Positions 11,783 through 21,787 of a DNA stretch of 64,000 nt are shown piece after piece. The DNA lies in NCBI GenBank assembly GCA_028095005.1, contig CM051459.1, positions 119,633,431-119,697,430 on the forward strand, given 5' to 3'. The notes under the pieces were generated by a model. That model saw nothing but the letters and a program-made list of their open reading frames with translations, was not told the origin of the DNA and ran no database searches. This DNA comes from Rhynchospora pubera (Eukaryota; Streptophyta; Magnoliopsida; Poales; Cyperaceae). How positions within the stretch are numbered: the stretch's first letter is position 1; each line of letters begins with the position of its first letter. Both the position numbers and the translations under genes were made by a program.

Positions 11783-11940
11783 GGGTGCATTTGGATAGGT
11801 GTGGGAAGAAGGGAAGAAGGGAATAAGTGGGAAGAAATATTGGAAAGTGTGTAACTTTGTGAAGAGTTTGAATTGTTTATAATTTTTTTTTCTTCCCATC
11901 TTCCTTTTTCCTCTTCTTCTTCTCTCATCCAAACGCACCC
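11783..11940. mobile_element. MITE family A, copy 4
   Basis: The ends GGGTGCATTTGGAT / ATCCAAACGCACCC are inverted and flanked by the 3-bp repeat AAT. The interior is a purine-rich GGGAAGAAGGGAAGAAG tract followed by its pyrimidine complement. Confidence 0.8.
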
Positions 11941-12115
11941 AATAATCAGAAACTCCCAACGTATCATCTCCACGTTATCAGTGATTCCCCCCTTTTTTAA
12001 ATTTTTAAACAACAATTAATGACCTAGGTAATGTTATGTACTATTGAACCATGATCCCAACAAAATCCATCATCTCATATATATGTATGAATTTGTAAAC
12101 GGAAATTATCAAATT

Positions 12116-12198
12116 AAATCCATACTAATACTTTGGTGTGGTGATTGCCACTTGACCCTAAAAAAAATTAAAAAAATAAAAAATAAATCCATACTAAC
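12116..12198 (+). mobile_element. 5'-truncated poly(A) retroposon with target duplication
   Basis: AAATCCATACTAA occurs on both sides of a roughly 52-bp insert. The insert ends in an A-rich tail of A runs broken by TT and T. The insert body (GTGGTGATTGCCACTTGACC) looks like a SINE 3' part. This is the signature of target-primed reverse transcription. Confidence 0.65.
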
Positions 12199-12285
12199 AC
12201 TGATTGCTATTGCTTATGCCATAGTGTTGACTTCCCTCTTAACCACACTGATTCCATGACTAGTTCGATCACTTTCCAAAATGGG

Positions 12286-12477
12286 ACCCGAATCCCGTGT
12301 AGCGCGGGACACCGTGTAGCGCGCGTACGGGCCGTCTGATCTTGATCGGACGGTTCATTTTTTACGGGCCTATCAATCTAGGTTACATGCACGGGGCTCC
12401 CTTGTCTATTGAATCTTGATCAGACGGCTACGATGCCGCGCTACACGGTGTGCCGCGCGGCACCAGATCTGAACTCC
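12286..12477. mobile_element. GC-rich foldback element with 10-bp direct repeats
   Basis: The decamer CCAAAATGGG flanks both sides (12276-12285 and 12478-12487). Inside, CACCGTGTAGCGCG is inverted as CGCGCTACACGGTG, and GATCGGACGG is mirrored by a CAGACGG block. The 9-11-bp duplication suggests a Mutator-like MITE. Its GC content contrasts sharply with its surroundings. Confidence 0.7.
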
Positions 12478-12487
12478 CCAAAATGGG

Positions 12488-14004
12488 GACAAAATATGGG
12501 CCGCCAAGCCTAACAACTGAACCTAACATAGCACCATGATTCAGAAGTTGGAATCTGCACTTTGCACTTTGTTACACCTTTTCAAAGCCCAAATTTTGTT
12601 TCTGATAAATTAAATAGGAAGAAAATGTACCAACTAGTCAACTACTAACCCTTATTTTTCTCGGAAGAATACAATTTTACTCACATAGTGGGAGCCCAAT
12701 AAGGCTCGGCTCATAACGGGCCATGTTGAATATCTCGATGTTTTCTCCTGTCTCACCAGAAAAAATAAAATAAAGCTTGTGTAAATATACTACGGCTACT
12801 GGAGGCCTGTACTTCATTTAATTTTATTTAATTATTAACAGCATAAGAGAGAAAATTAGAACAAATTTGTTAAACAGGGCTGCGCATATTCTCCTCGTTT
12901 ACATACACTACATTGGTCATATTAGCTTATATATATCAAAATTGTCATTTTTATGTCTAAAATTTCTGTACTTGAGAGGGTTTACATATTTCTGGACATA
13001 TATTAAATTATTACTGCCACAACTAGGAGAAACGAAACCTATGTTTTCTATACCTGGAAATATCGGCCAGAAAGTAATCCTCTGTGGGCATTAAAAATAT
13101 GTTTTAGAGAATATTGTAATAAGTAATTAATTGTTTTTTCGTTACTTTACTTGCTAGCACGGCAAATTGGAACGGACACGACCACAGAAAGATATATTTT
13201 TTTTTTTCTCTCTGTGACACGTAATAGGTCTTCAAGGATCCAGGTTACTCGGAATGGCAAAAGTTTATTTATATCTTCGATCATTTTTTTCTTCTGTTTC
13301 TTTAAAAAAAAATGATATCAATTCTGTTTTTTCTCAATCTCAAGTAATTGATGTCAACACTGTTTTGATAACAAACCGTTTCCCACCGACTTCTTTGTGA
13401 CAGGAAAGAGTATCAAACAAGTTACAGGAAGAAAAAGTAAAAAGCGAAAAAAAAAAAGAAAAGAAAATTACAGGTCAGCTTGCCGTTGTCCGTTTTGTTT
13501 GGAAGAAAGCCTTAAAATCTGGAAGAATCATTTGGCCCCTTGAATCTCCAAAAGTTCAAATGTTTTCAGGAGATTTTTTTCACACATTCTCTGTTGTGTG
13601 CTTGTTAAGCTCTGCACGTATTTTACAATTTATTCTCATTTAAATTTGAGTATATTTGGATACAATAATCAATAAATTTATTCTCTATTTTTATTTGAAT
13701 ACAATCCAATTTTGTTTATCCTTCTCAGGAACAGGAATCACATTAAATTAGCACTAATTTACTAATTCAATCTTTTGCAGAAATATAGGACCAATACTCT
13801 TCGTATTACCACTAATTTAATACAATTCAAATAACATTTGTATACAGCGTTAACATACATTATTCTTACCTCAATTGAGTTTATATTATTTTAACCCGGT
13901 GCATTTGCTGCTGAGATATTTCAGAGCCTTTGCACTCAAACGACGCTTTCTAGTGCAAGGGATGAAAGAGATTCATACGGCTTTACCCAAATAGACAAAC
14001 TGCA
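12488..14004. other. AT-rich spacer with no recognised gene
   Basis: No supported coding frame, RNA gene or element boundary was seen. Confidence 0.5.
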
Positions 14005-14012
14005 CCTGTAGT

Positions 14013-14328
14013 TAGGGGTGTCAACGGCACCATTTTTGACGTTATGTCGTTTCGTTTATATTAAATGGAACGGTTTGTGGCATGAAATTTTATATCGTTT
14101 TCTAAACGAAACGGTATGTGGCACAGTTGGTTATACCGTTTAGACTGTTTCAATTCCATTTCAAACCGTTTTATGTGTAATTTCTAAAGTGGAACGGTTG
14201 ATGGCACAGAAATCTGTTTCGTTTAATAAACGAAACGATAAATGGCATACTGATTTCGTACCGTTTTTAAGTGGCACGATAACGGTAGGGGGCGAAACCG
14301 TGGTCGTTAACCACGTTAGGCACCCCTA
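14013..14328. mobile_element. hAT-like MITE (copy 2), intact
   Basis: The perfect 8-bp duplication CCTGTAGT flanks the element (14005-14012 and 14329-14336). The ends TAGGGGTGTCAAC and GTTAGGCACCCCTA are inverted. The interior repeats the motif AAACGGAACGGT or close variants, as in the copies at 9398 and 19352. It has no coding capacity and would depend on a hAT transposase encoded elsewhere. Confidence 0.9.
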
Positions 14329-14336
14329 CCTGTAGT

Positions 14337-16052
14337 TGGAGCAGCAGGTGTGCACCCATCAGGCCATAGCTGGACTTATAAAGTGTTTAGGTGCATTTAC
14401 ATTAATTCATGTACACCTCATACAAAGAGATATCTCCTTTTTTTTTCTTTTTGTTTTTTCTTTTTTGATATCAGGACAGAGTTGTGTGTGTTTAGTGGAG
14501 TATGTATGGACCTACCGCTGCTGAGAAGCCGCGTACTTAGCTGCTCTACTGCTCCGTATCTAGCTTTGATTCTGTTTTCTGCTAATATACTTGGAGACCC
14601 AAAAACACTATCAATAGCAGACATTGTTTGGCAAAACATACAAATTAATTTTTCGTTAAAATTTATTTATTTATTTCTTACCCCCTCTTGAGTTGTTGAA
14701 ATTTAATTTGTTTTAATAGAGTTTGATGATGAAAAAATTGTAGAACTTTAATTTTAAAAAAATCTTGCGCTATGGTATCAACTATATAACTATATTCACA
14801 TGCAATTATTATTACAGACAAACCAAATATCTGCGGATGTATATAGAATTTGGTTGATATTTAATCTTGAAAAGAAATATCTGGCGATATAGATTTTAAT
14901 ATCTTATCCAGATGTATGATATGAATCCTCATTCGGGTGCAATTTGTCGGAAGCAACATTCTCTCCACATAAATATCTTTTCAGCCGTACATAAGAAATC
15001 TCTTTAGCTGTCAACGTTTAAAAATTGAAATCATTTCAATAAGAAAAAGTAAAAAAAGAAATGAATTATATTGGACTGAGTCATTAATAGATTAGGAGAA
15101 ATAACATTGTCCAGGTATACAAGACACATGTCAACCCTTATCTCCACATAATAAATTTGTAAAGTATTTAATTCTCCAAAACGAAAGGGCCGGGTGTCAC
15201 TTTGATCATGTGACCCCACCGTCATTGACCAAAACTTTCTAGATTTTGCTTCTGCACCTGGAGCACCCCTTAGGTTAAACTCCAATTATTAGGAACAGAT
15301 TTATAGCTATACAATATTCATAGAAGTCATTGAGATAAATATAGACATGATAAAAATATATAAATTTCAAACTGGAAGTATATACGAATAAAGATTATTA
15401 TTAGTGTCAACATTTCTAAAAGATATATAATTGCAAGAATAAAAAAAAATACATTGTAACTGATTAACAAAGGGAAATTTTATAGACTTAATGAGGATGA
15501 TAATTGATAAAAAAATTTACAACAGATAAACTATACTAATTTTACATTTATATTTCTTATTTGTGCGTTAGAGAGATGCTAGCTTGTTGTTTGATTGAAC
15601 AATATTGTATGTTCTTGTTAATTATATATACCAGCTACCCGCAAAACAAAACCATTAAATTAGTCATCTATTAAGAATTGATTTTAAAAATTATTCTATA
15701 ATTATTTTGAAATATAAAAATACAAAATCACATTTTTTAAAATATATATATGCAGTAAAAATGTAAATAACTTTCTTATGTAATGAAAAATATAGAAATA
15801 GGGGAAACGAAAATGATTGGTATTGTTAGTTTAGACAATGAGTTCAATGAGAGTGCACCAAAATAGTAATCCAGAACCTTTCACTTCTAAATAAAGATCT
15901 TCATAAGCTATTTCTAGTTTTGCTTCTGCATTTGGTTGTTTAATTGGAATCTGTTTGGTCCACTTTGGGCTGTGCTCAAAGAGCAACCAAAAACTTCATT
16001 CCAGCTGCCTTAAAACGAAACCAATCTCTCCCTTAATTGGCCTACTGAACTA
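14337..16052. other. Spacer upstream of the protein kinase gene
   Basis: AT-rich sequence with no coding frame I can support. The last few hundred bases must hold the promoter of the kinase gene, but no convincing TATA box could be assigned. Confidence 0.5.
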
Positions 16053-16105
16053 TCTCTTCCTCCCTCTCCTTCTCTCTTCTCTCTCTCTCTCTCTTTCTCT
16101 CTCTC
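16053..16105 (+). promoter_or_regulatory. (CT)n-rich leader of the kinase gene
   Basis: An almost pure pyrimidine tract of CT repeats ends 10 bp before the ATG at 16116. GA/CT leaders are known binding sites of plant BBR/BPC factors. The other two host genes of the window have the same feature. Confidence 0.6.
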
Positions 16106-16115
16106 ATCCAAAACA

Positions 16116-17960
16116 ATGGGTGCAGCCGGCGACCAAAAGAAAGCCCTCCTCCTTGGCCGGTATGAACTTGGCCGGATGCTCGGCAAGGGCAACTTCGCAA
16201 AGGTCTACCATGCGAAGAACGTGAAAACGAACAAAGAAGTCGCCATCAAAGTGTTAGACAAGGAAAAGGTCTTCAAGACACACCTTGTGCAGCAATTGAA
16301 GCGAGAGATCGAGGTCCTCAAGCGTCTGCGACACCCGTATGTTGTGCAGCTGTATGAGGTCATGGCTACCAAGTCGAAGATATACATTGTCATGGAGTAT
16401 GTCAGGGGAGGTGAGTTGTTTAATAAGGTTTCAAAGGGGCGGCTGACGGAGGATGCGGCCAGGAAGTACTTTCAGCAGCTGATATCAGCCGTTGCATTTT
16501 GTCATGCACGCGGCGTGTACCATAGGGACATCAAGCCGGAGAACTTGCTTGTTGATGAAAACGGAGATCTCAAGGTTTGTTTTTGATGACTTAATTACTC
16601 TTAATTTAATTATGGATAATGGCATTTTTAAGTATTTAAAGGTTTCTTATTTACATTAGTTACCTTCAAAATTGCAAACTTGTATGATTGTATCCCATAA
16701 TTCCTTTTGAATGTAATCATTAATTGTGGATTGCCATTAATGAAATAATTTAGGTCAAAATATCAAATTAATGAAAAATGTAGGCAAGTCATAGTTGATC
16801 CCCAATATTAAACATAATTTGTTCCTCACCTCCATCGAAGACTTATTGAAAAGAGGGAAGGAACGAGAGAAAGAAGAAAAAGTCAATTTCTATTTGATCA
16901 ATACTTGCCCAATTCAATTCCTGACTAATTAATAAGAGTTAATCAAATAAATTAGGTATCAGACTTTGGTCTAAGTGCAGTTGCAGAGCAAACAAGGGAA
17001 GACGGGTTGTTCCACACTCTATGCGGCACACCTGCTTACGCAGCACCCGATGTGCTCGCCCGTAAAGGATATGATGCAGGTCGGGCTGACTTGTGGTCAT
17101 GTGGTGTTGTATTATTTGTTTTGATGGCGGGATATCCCCCATTTCGAGACCATCAAATGATTGGCTTGGTCCGCAAGATCTATCGAGCCGAGTATAGGTG
17201 CCCCGGTTGGTTCTCACCTGAGTTAAGACGTCTGATACGTGCTATTCTCGAACCAAACCCCAACAAGAGGATCACAATACCAGAGATCATGCAAAGCACT
17301 TGGTTTAAGACTGATTTCAAACAAATCAGCTTCTATGTTGAAGATAACAAGTTTTATAGCTATGATACAGTTGATGAGCCTGACCCTGAATCACCACAAT
17401 CAGAATTGTGCTCAGACAATGAATCTGAAACTTCTTCATCACTGCACGGATCGATGCCAAGCATGCCCCTTACAAGAGCAAAAGGCGGTTTAACTACATC
17501 GGCGTCTTCTCCATCTCTAATAGAGACCTATAAGTACGGATTAGGCATGAGACGTCCGCCAAGTTTAAATGCATTTGACATCATCTCCTTTTCATCAGGA
17601 TTCAACCTATCCGGGCTTTTTGAAGAGCAAGGAGAGGAGACCCGGTTCGTATCAAGTGCACCAGTGCCACAGCTCATATCCAAACTCGAAGAAATTGGGA
17701 ACGCGGTGAATTTCACAGTTCGAACAAAGGATTGCCAGGTTAGTCTAGAAGCAAAAACTGGAGGAGGGGAGAAGGGACCACTTAGCATCTTGGCTGAGGT
17801 ATTTGAACTTACACCAAAGTTAGTTGTAGTCGAGGTGAAGAAGAAATCGGGAAATGCAGCCGAGTATGCCGAATTTTGCGACAAAGAGCTGAAGCCTCGT
17901 CTGAGTGGACTTCTTGTCGATGGTAATTGTGAAGAGAATAGTGAATCAGAGACAGAATAG
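16116..17960 (+). CDS. CIPK: CBL-interacting protein kinase (SnRK3 family), one intron
   Basis: A Ser/Thr kinase activated by calcineurin-B-like Ca2+ sensors, acting in ion-transport and stress signalling. Exon 1 is 16116-16574 and exon 2 is 16956-17960. The 381-bp GT-AG intron falls in phase 0 between DLK and VSDFG, giving 487 aa. Visible motifs are the glycine loop GKGNFAKVY, Lys45 in VAIKV, HRD at 136-138, DFG at 156-158, and the NAF motif at about 358-360 (NAFDIISFSSGF) that binds the CBL and inhibits the kinase. Further on is a PPI-like segment near 405-440 that in this family contacts PP2C phosphatases. A Ser/Glu-rich linker (about 291-355) lies between kinase and NAF. The APE motif reads APD (183-185). 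By sequence it resembles the CIPK12/18/19 group, which is normally intron-poor. Without splicing the frame stops six codons after DLK's Asp, so the intron is required. Confidence 0.93.
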
Positions 17961-18245
17961 GGTGTTATAAAGATTTGGTTATACATTTCATTTCCTAAAA
18001 CTCAGAAGCTGATCAGTTTTGCGGTATATAGTCCTTGTTATAGTTTCTTTTTTCACCGATCTTGGCTATGGTAGTAGATACTAAAATCTGAACACATTAG
18101 GAGTTTGGTTGTTTGTACAAAATTAGAGGAATCTAGGTAGTGAATTTGAGTACTATCAATTGTATTAATCAGTTTGCAAATTCATATTATAGATTGACTA
18201 GCCTGTTTGATTGCTTGATGTAAGTATGATATTAATAATATTAAA

Positions 18246-18251
18246 AATAAA
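18246..18251 (+). terminator. Possible poly(A) signal of the kinase gene
   Basis: A canonical AATAAA lies 286 bp after the stop codon. In plants this signal is weak and AT-rich sequence gives many chance matches. Confidence 0.25.
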
Positions 18252-19343
18252 GTATTGTACGGTATTGTATTTGGGTTTTCTTGAATTGGCCATTTTGAAG
18301 TAGTTATTCCTATTCCTATTTTTTTTTATATATAAAGATGTAAATGAATTCAAACAAAATGTATATCCAACCTTTTTATCTATATATTGCTTACTATTAA
18401 TCGAGCCCTGTGGACAAATTTTTATTTAGAAAATATTATTATAGTTCAACAAAAGTAAAAATGAATATATGTGAATTATGCCAACAATATATAGTACTGT
18501 GTGGACAAAATTTTTATTTGGAAAAATATTATTATTCTTTACAAAAATAAATAAAATATTAAAATGAAAAACATGAACATGAAAAATATTTGTATGTAGT
18601 CATTAATATTTATTATTTTTATGCGTTTATATTTACTATTTGTTTGATATTACTTCTTCGAATTTTGTTAAATATGTAGTTGGTGTTATCTTAATTTCAT
18701 TTTCTTTTGGAGAAGCTTAATTTGGTTTTAAACATCATTCTGCTACAAAAATCAGTAGGACATTTAATATATGTTACTAAGGATAGACACAAATGCATTA
18801 ATACGTAGACAATTAGTTGAAACTTGAAAATCATTTTCTATGATTCGTTGTCAAAAGAACAAATTGCAAAACAAAAAAGCCTTATTGATCGGGTCCATGG
18901 ATAACTCCACGACCCAACTATAATTCTGACCCAATAACTAATGGGCCACCTTGCCACCTCAGAAGCAGGCAATGCGCCAGGCAAGGCTACGTTGCGACAA
19001 CATGAATTAACAGTAAACGCACCGTGCCAGTTGCCACCTCAGAAGCTCTTCCAGAACTCAGGAAAAAGGCACAGATGAATTAATGAATTCAGAACATTTT
19101 TTTTTTTAAATACTTGTTTTCCACAGAATTTGAGGCTGCTCGGCTCAGCCGTTCAATATTCCCTTTGTCATTGAAACGTGTGATTAACTGAAAGGAAACA
19201 AATAAAATAGATCAAAGTAAGAAATTTAGTGTTGGATAATGGTGGCATTATGAAAGGATTCAAGGATGTCATGAGTTGCAACGATCCTCTGGGAGCGGAA
19301 AATTGGAACAGAATCTGTTGTAAACAAACTATGAGCTCCGTTC
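18252..19343. other. Spacer with no recognised gene
   Basis: AT-rich sequence. A 16-bp direct repeat TTGCCACCTCAGAAGC occurs near 18952 and 19026, 58 bp apart, and may mark an old small insertion. Confidence 0.4.
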
Positions 19344-19351
19344 AGTGCGAG

Positions 19352-19678
19352 TAGGGGTGTCAAAATTGCGAAACGGAAGCGGAACAGGGGTGTTCCGTTT
19401 TTGTTATGTTCCAGCAAACGTAAATAAAATCTATTCCGTTTTGTAAAACGGAACAGTTTTCCGTTTCGTTAGCTGTTCCATTCAGCATTTTTTATTTATT
19501 TCAGCCCATATTCCATTGATTTCAACCAATTTTTCGGTAAACGGAACACTAACATTTACTAGCGTCCGTTCCGTTTCCGTTCCGTTTTCAGAAACAAAAC
19601 TAAAAACCATCCGTTAGCTGTTCCGTTTAGACGGTACGGAACGAAAACGTGCGAAACAGAACACTTTTGACAGCCCTC
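19352..19678. mobile_element. hAT-like MITE (copy 3)
   Basis: The ends TAGGGGTGTCAAAA and TTTTGACAGCCCTC are inverted. Flanking octamers AGTGCGAG and AGTGAGAG match at 7 of 8 bases. The interior is rich in AAACGGAACA and TTCCGTTTC motifs like the other two copies. Confidence 0.8.
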
Positions 19679-19686
19679 AGTGAGAG

Positions 19687-20598
19687 ATGCCGAGATCATA
19701 ACAAATCTAGTAGTGATGTGGTTTGCTAACTTGGCAAAATAGTTCTTGCATCTTTTTACTATTCTTTGTTCGTGCAATATCAAACCTTTTACATCTGAAT
19801 CATACTGTCCTAAATTGAGAAACAAATAAGAAAAGAAAATAGTATGTTTTATGTCCATTATATAGACCCTGGTATGCGTAACTAAACATTTAATTTACTA
19901 TACTAATTAGTTGGAGGACTTGAATTTTGAATTTCAGTCCTTTCGTTAGGACTCCTTTCGTTAGGACTTAAAATTTGAATTTACTAAGCCTTGAAACATT
20001 ACGGACTGTACAAATTTGGGCTAATTATTTAGTTCAAATTTCGCTTACGTTTATAATATAGAAAATCTGTTGGGGGCCCAAATTGTACAACAACAGATAA
20101 ATTCTTCAACCCAAAATTAAACACCTTACGGGAAAATATTTTACGGTAGAATTCTTTGATTATATTGAAAAAAGGAAATTAAGAAGTTACTCATCTTTTA
20201 TATTGTTATTTCAAGGTACTAAAGTTTTATTTGTCCCAATTAGATCATTATATTTTCCCTCCATTCAAGGAAGCAAAAGATTCATGGTTCTTTTTCTTTC
20301 GAAATTCTTAACAAGCATGCTAAGAGATTGCAAAGTACAAACATGCAAAGTTGAAAACCAGTTATTTTGTAAAATAAGAAAGATTATTTGCACTACAAAT
20401 GTGCCAGTACTGGACTGTTATTATTACAACAGTTCTCTATATCTGCCATATGTATAATGTTGCTTGTGCTGATCATTTATCTTCTATCAGTACTTCAATT
20501 ATAATGTTTAATTTGGAGCAAAAAAAATCTATCCTGTTATAAGCTTTTCACCTAGAATTATAGCTGTTCACTATATGGCCTTCTCAAGTTTACTAACT
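19687..20598. other. Spacer with no recognised gene
   Basis: AT-rich sequence. A short frame at 20203-20457 has no recognisable domain and no initiation context I could support. Confidence 0.45.
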
Positions 20599-20608
20599 CT
20601 TGTATATA

Positions 20609-21013
20609 GAGTTTAGCTACGGTGAGTCGCGACTCACGGACCCTCCAGTGAGTCGCGACCAAAACTCCTAGATCTAGATCAAAATGACCGATCCAAACCG
20701 TTCAATATGATCTCCCTATTGAAATCTCCGTGCAAACAAAATTTTTTATTTTTTCGAAATTTTTAAGTATTTTTTTCGGATTTTTAAAAACTGATGTTTT
20801 TGAATGGTTCAGAACCAATTAGATTAACGATTTTCTAAAATTTCAAAAAAATACTTAAAATTTTCGAAAAAAATGAAAAATTTGGTCTACATGGAGATTT
20901 CAATAGGGAGATCATATTGGACGGTTTGGATCGGTCATTTTGATCTAGATTTAGGAGTTTTGGTCGCGACTCACCGGAGGGTCCGTGAGTCGCGACTCAC
21001 CGTAGCTAAACTC
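20609..21013. mobile_element. Foldback MITE, type B (copy 4), with 10-bp target duplication
   Basis: The element starts GAGTTTAGCTACGGTGAG and ends with its perfect complement. The two arms stay near-identical for about 200 bp, so the whole element is a hairpin. The decamer CTTGTATATA flanks both sides exactly (20599-20608 and 21014-21023). The long terminal repeat and a duplication close to 9 bp point to a Mutator-like origin for family B. Confidence 0.85.
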
Positions 21014-21023
21014 CTTGTATATA

Positions 21024-21654
21024 TATTTAGCTCCTAAAATTAAAGATAAGGTAAATTAATTATGCTACGTCTTGTATCAAAGATTCAAAATGACTTTACA
21101 AATTACTGTTTGATCCTTCTAAATTTTTTCTTATCAATTAATATAGGCTTGCTTTTTTTTTCTCCAACGGTAGTCCCACTAATTTGGATCGAAGTTCAGT
21201 TTAGATTAGTCGGCACTTAAAAATTTCTGCCGAATAATTAAGAAGATATGATTCAGCATCACAAGTCATAATCATCACTAAGAAAATTCAGTGGAGAAAA
21301 AACTAGGAAAAACATCATTTGTCTTTTAGTTTTCGCAATGGAGATGTTGTCTCACCTGTTCCTCGGGCATTAAACATTTATTATATGATTTTACCAATCA
21401 ACTACTCCTCTCTCTAGTGACGCCGTTAGCAATTATACCATACTTCTTCAGTTCTTTGTCCAATGAAAAGTGTAGATCCCATAGATAAACAGTAACGTAC
21501 TAACATCCTCGAGGCAATTAAAACATGCGCCGTTAATTAACAGCTACACTGAACCCGTACGCCGTTATCCTGACGGCTTTGTACTTTTCCTAGTTTCAAA
21601 GTTCAACATATTAAAAGTTTAAAACCTCCTTTCTTTCTCACTCTGCACCTCTCC

Positions 21655-21655
<1 letters not shown>
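21024..21655. other. Promoter region of the receptor-like kinase gene
   Basis: No coding frame is present. The region leads into the CT-rich leader at 21656. No TATA box could be assigned with confidence. Confidence 0.4.
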
Positions 21656-21701
<46 letters not shown>

Positions 21702-21705
21702 TTCT
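21656..21705 (+). promoter_or_regulatory. (CT)n leader of the receptor-like kinase gene
   Basis: About twenty CT units end 82 bp before the main ATG at 21788. It probably lies in the 5' untranslated leader and is a possible BBR/BPC site. Confidence 0.6.
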
Positions 21706-21708
21706 TTA

Positions 21709-21750
21709 ATGCCTCCCTCCAAAGTTTCGAACTCAATCCAAAGCCCATAA
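21709..21750 (+). promoter_or_regulatory. Upstream ORF in the leader of the receptor-like kinase gene
   Basis: An ATG at 21709 opens a 13-codon frame (MPPSKVSNSIQSP) that stops at 21748-21750, 37 bp before the main start. If it lies in the transcript, ribosomes would meet it first and it could lower translation of the main frame. It is too short to judge conservation from one sequence. Confidence 0.45.
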
Positions 21751-21787
21751 ATTTCTGAAACAGTAAAATCAGAAACTCCACTCCAAA

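Noticed and set aside
11734..12015. Minus-strand frame with an EEEEEKGRWEEKK stretch
   Set aside because: The Glu/Lys-rich part is the purine tract of the family A MITE at 11783-11940.
16939..17986. Long minus-strand frames opposite the kinase gene
   Set aside because: They are shadows of exon 2, whose codon structure and kinase motifs are on the plus strand.
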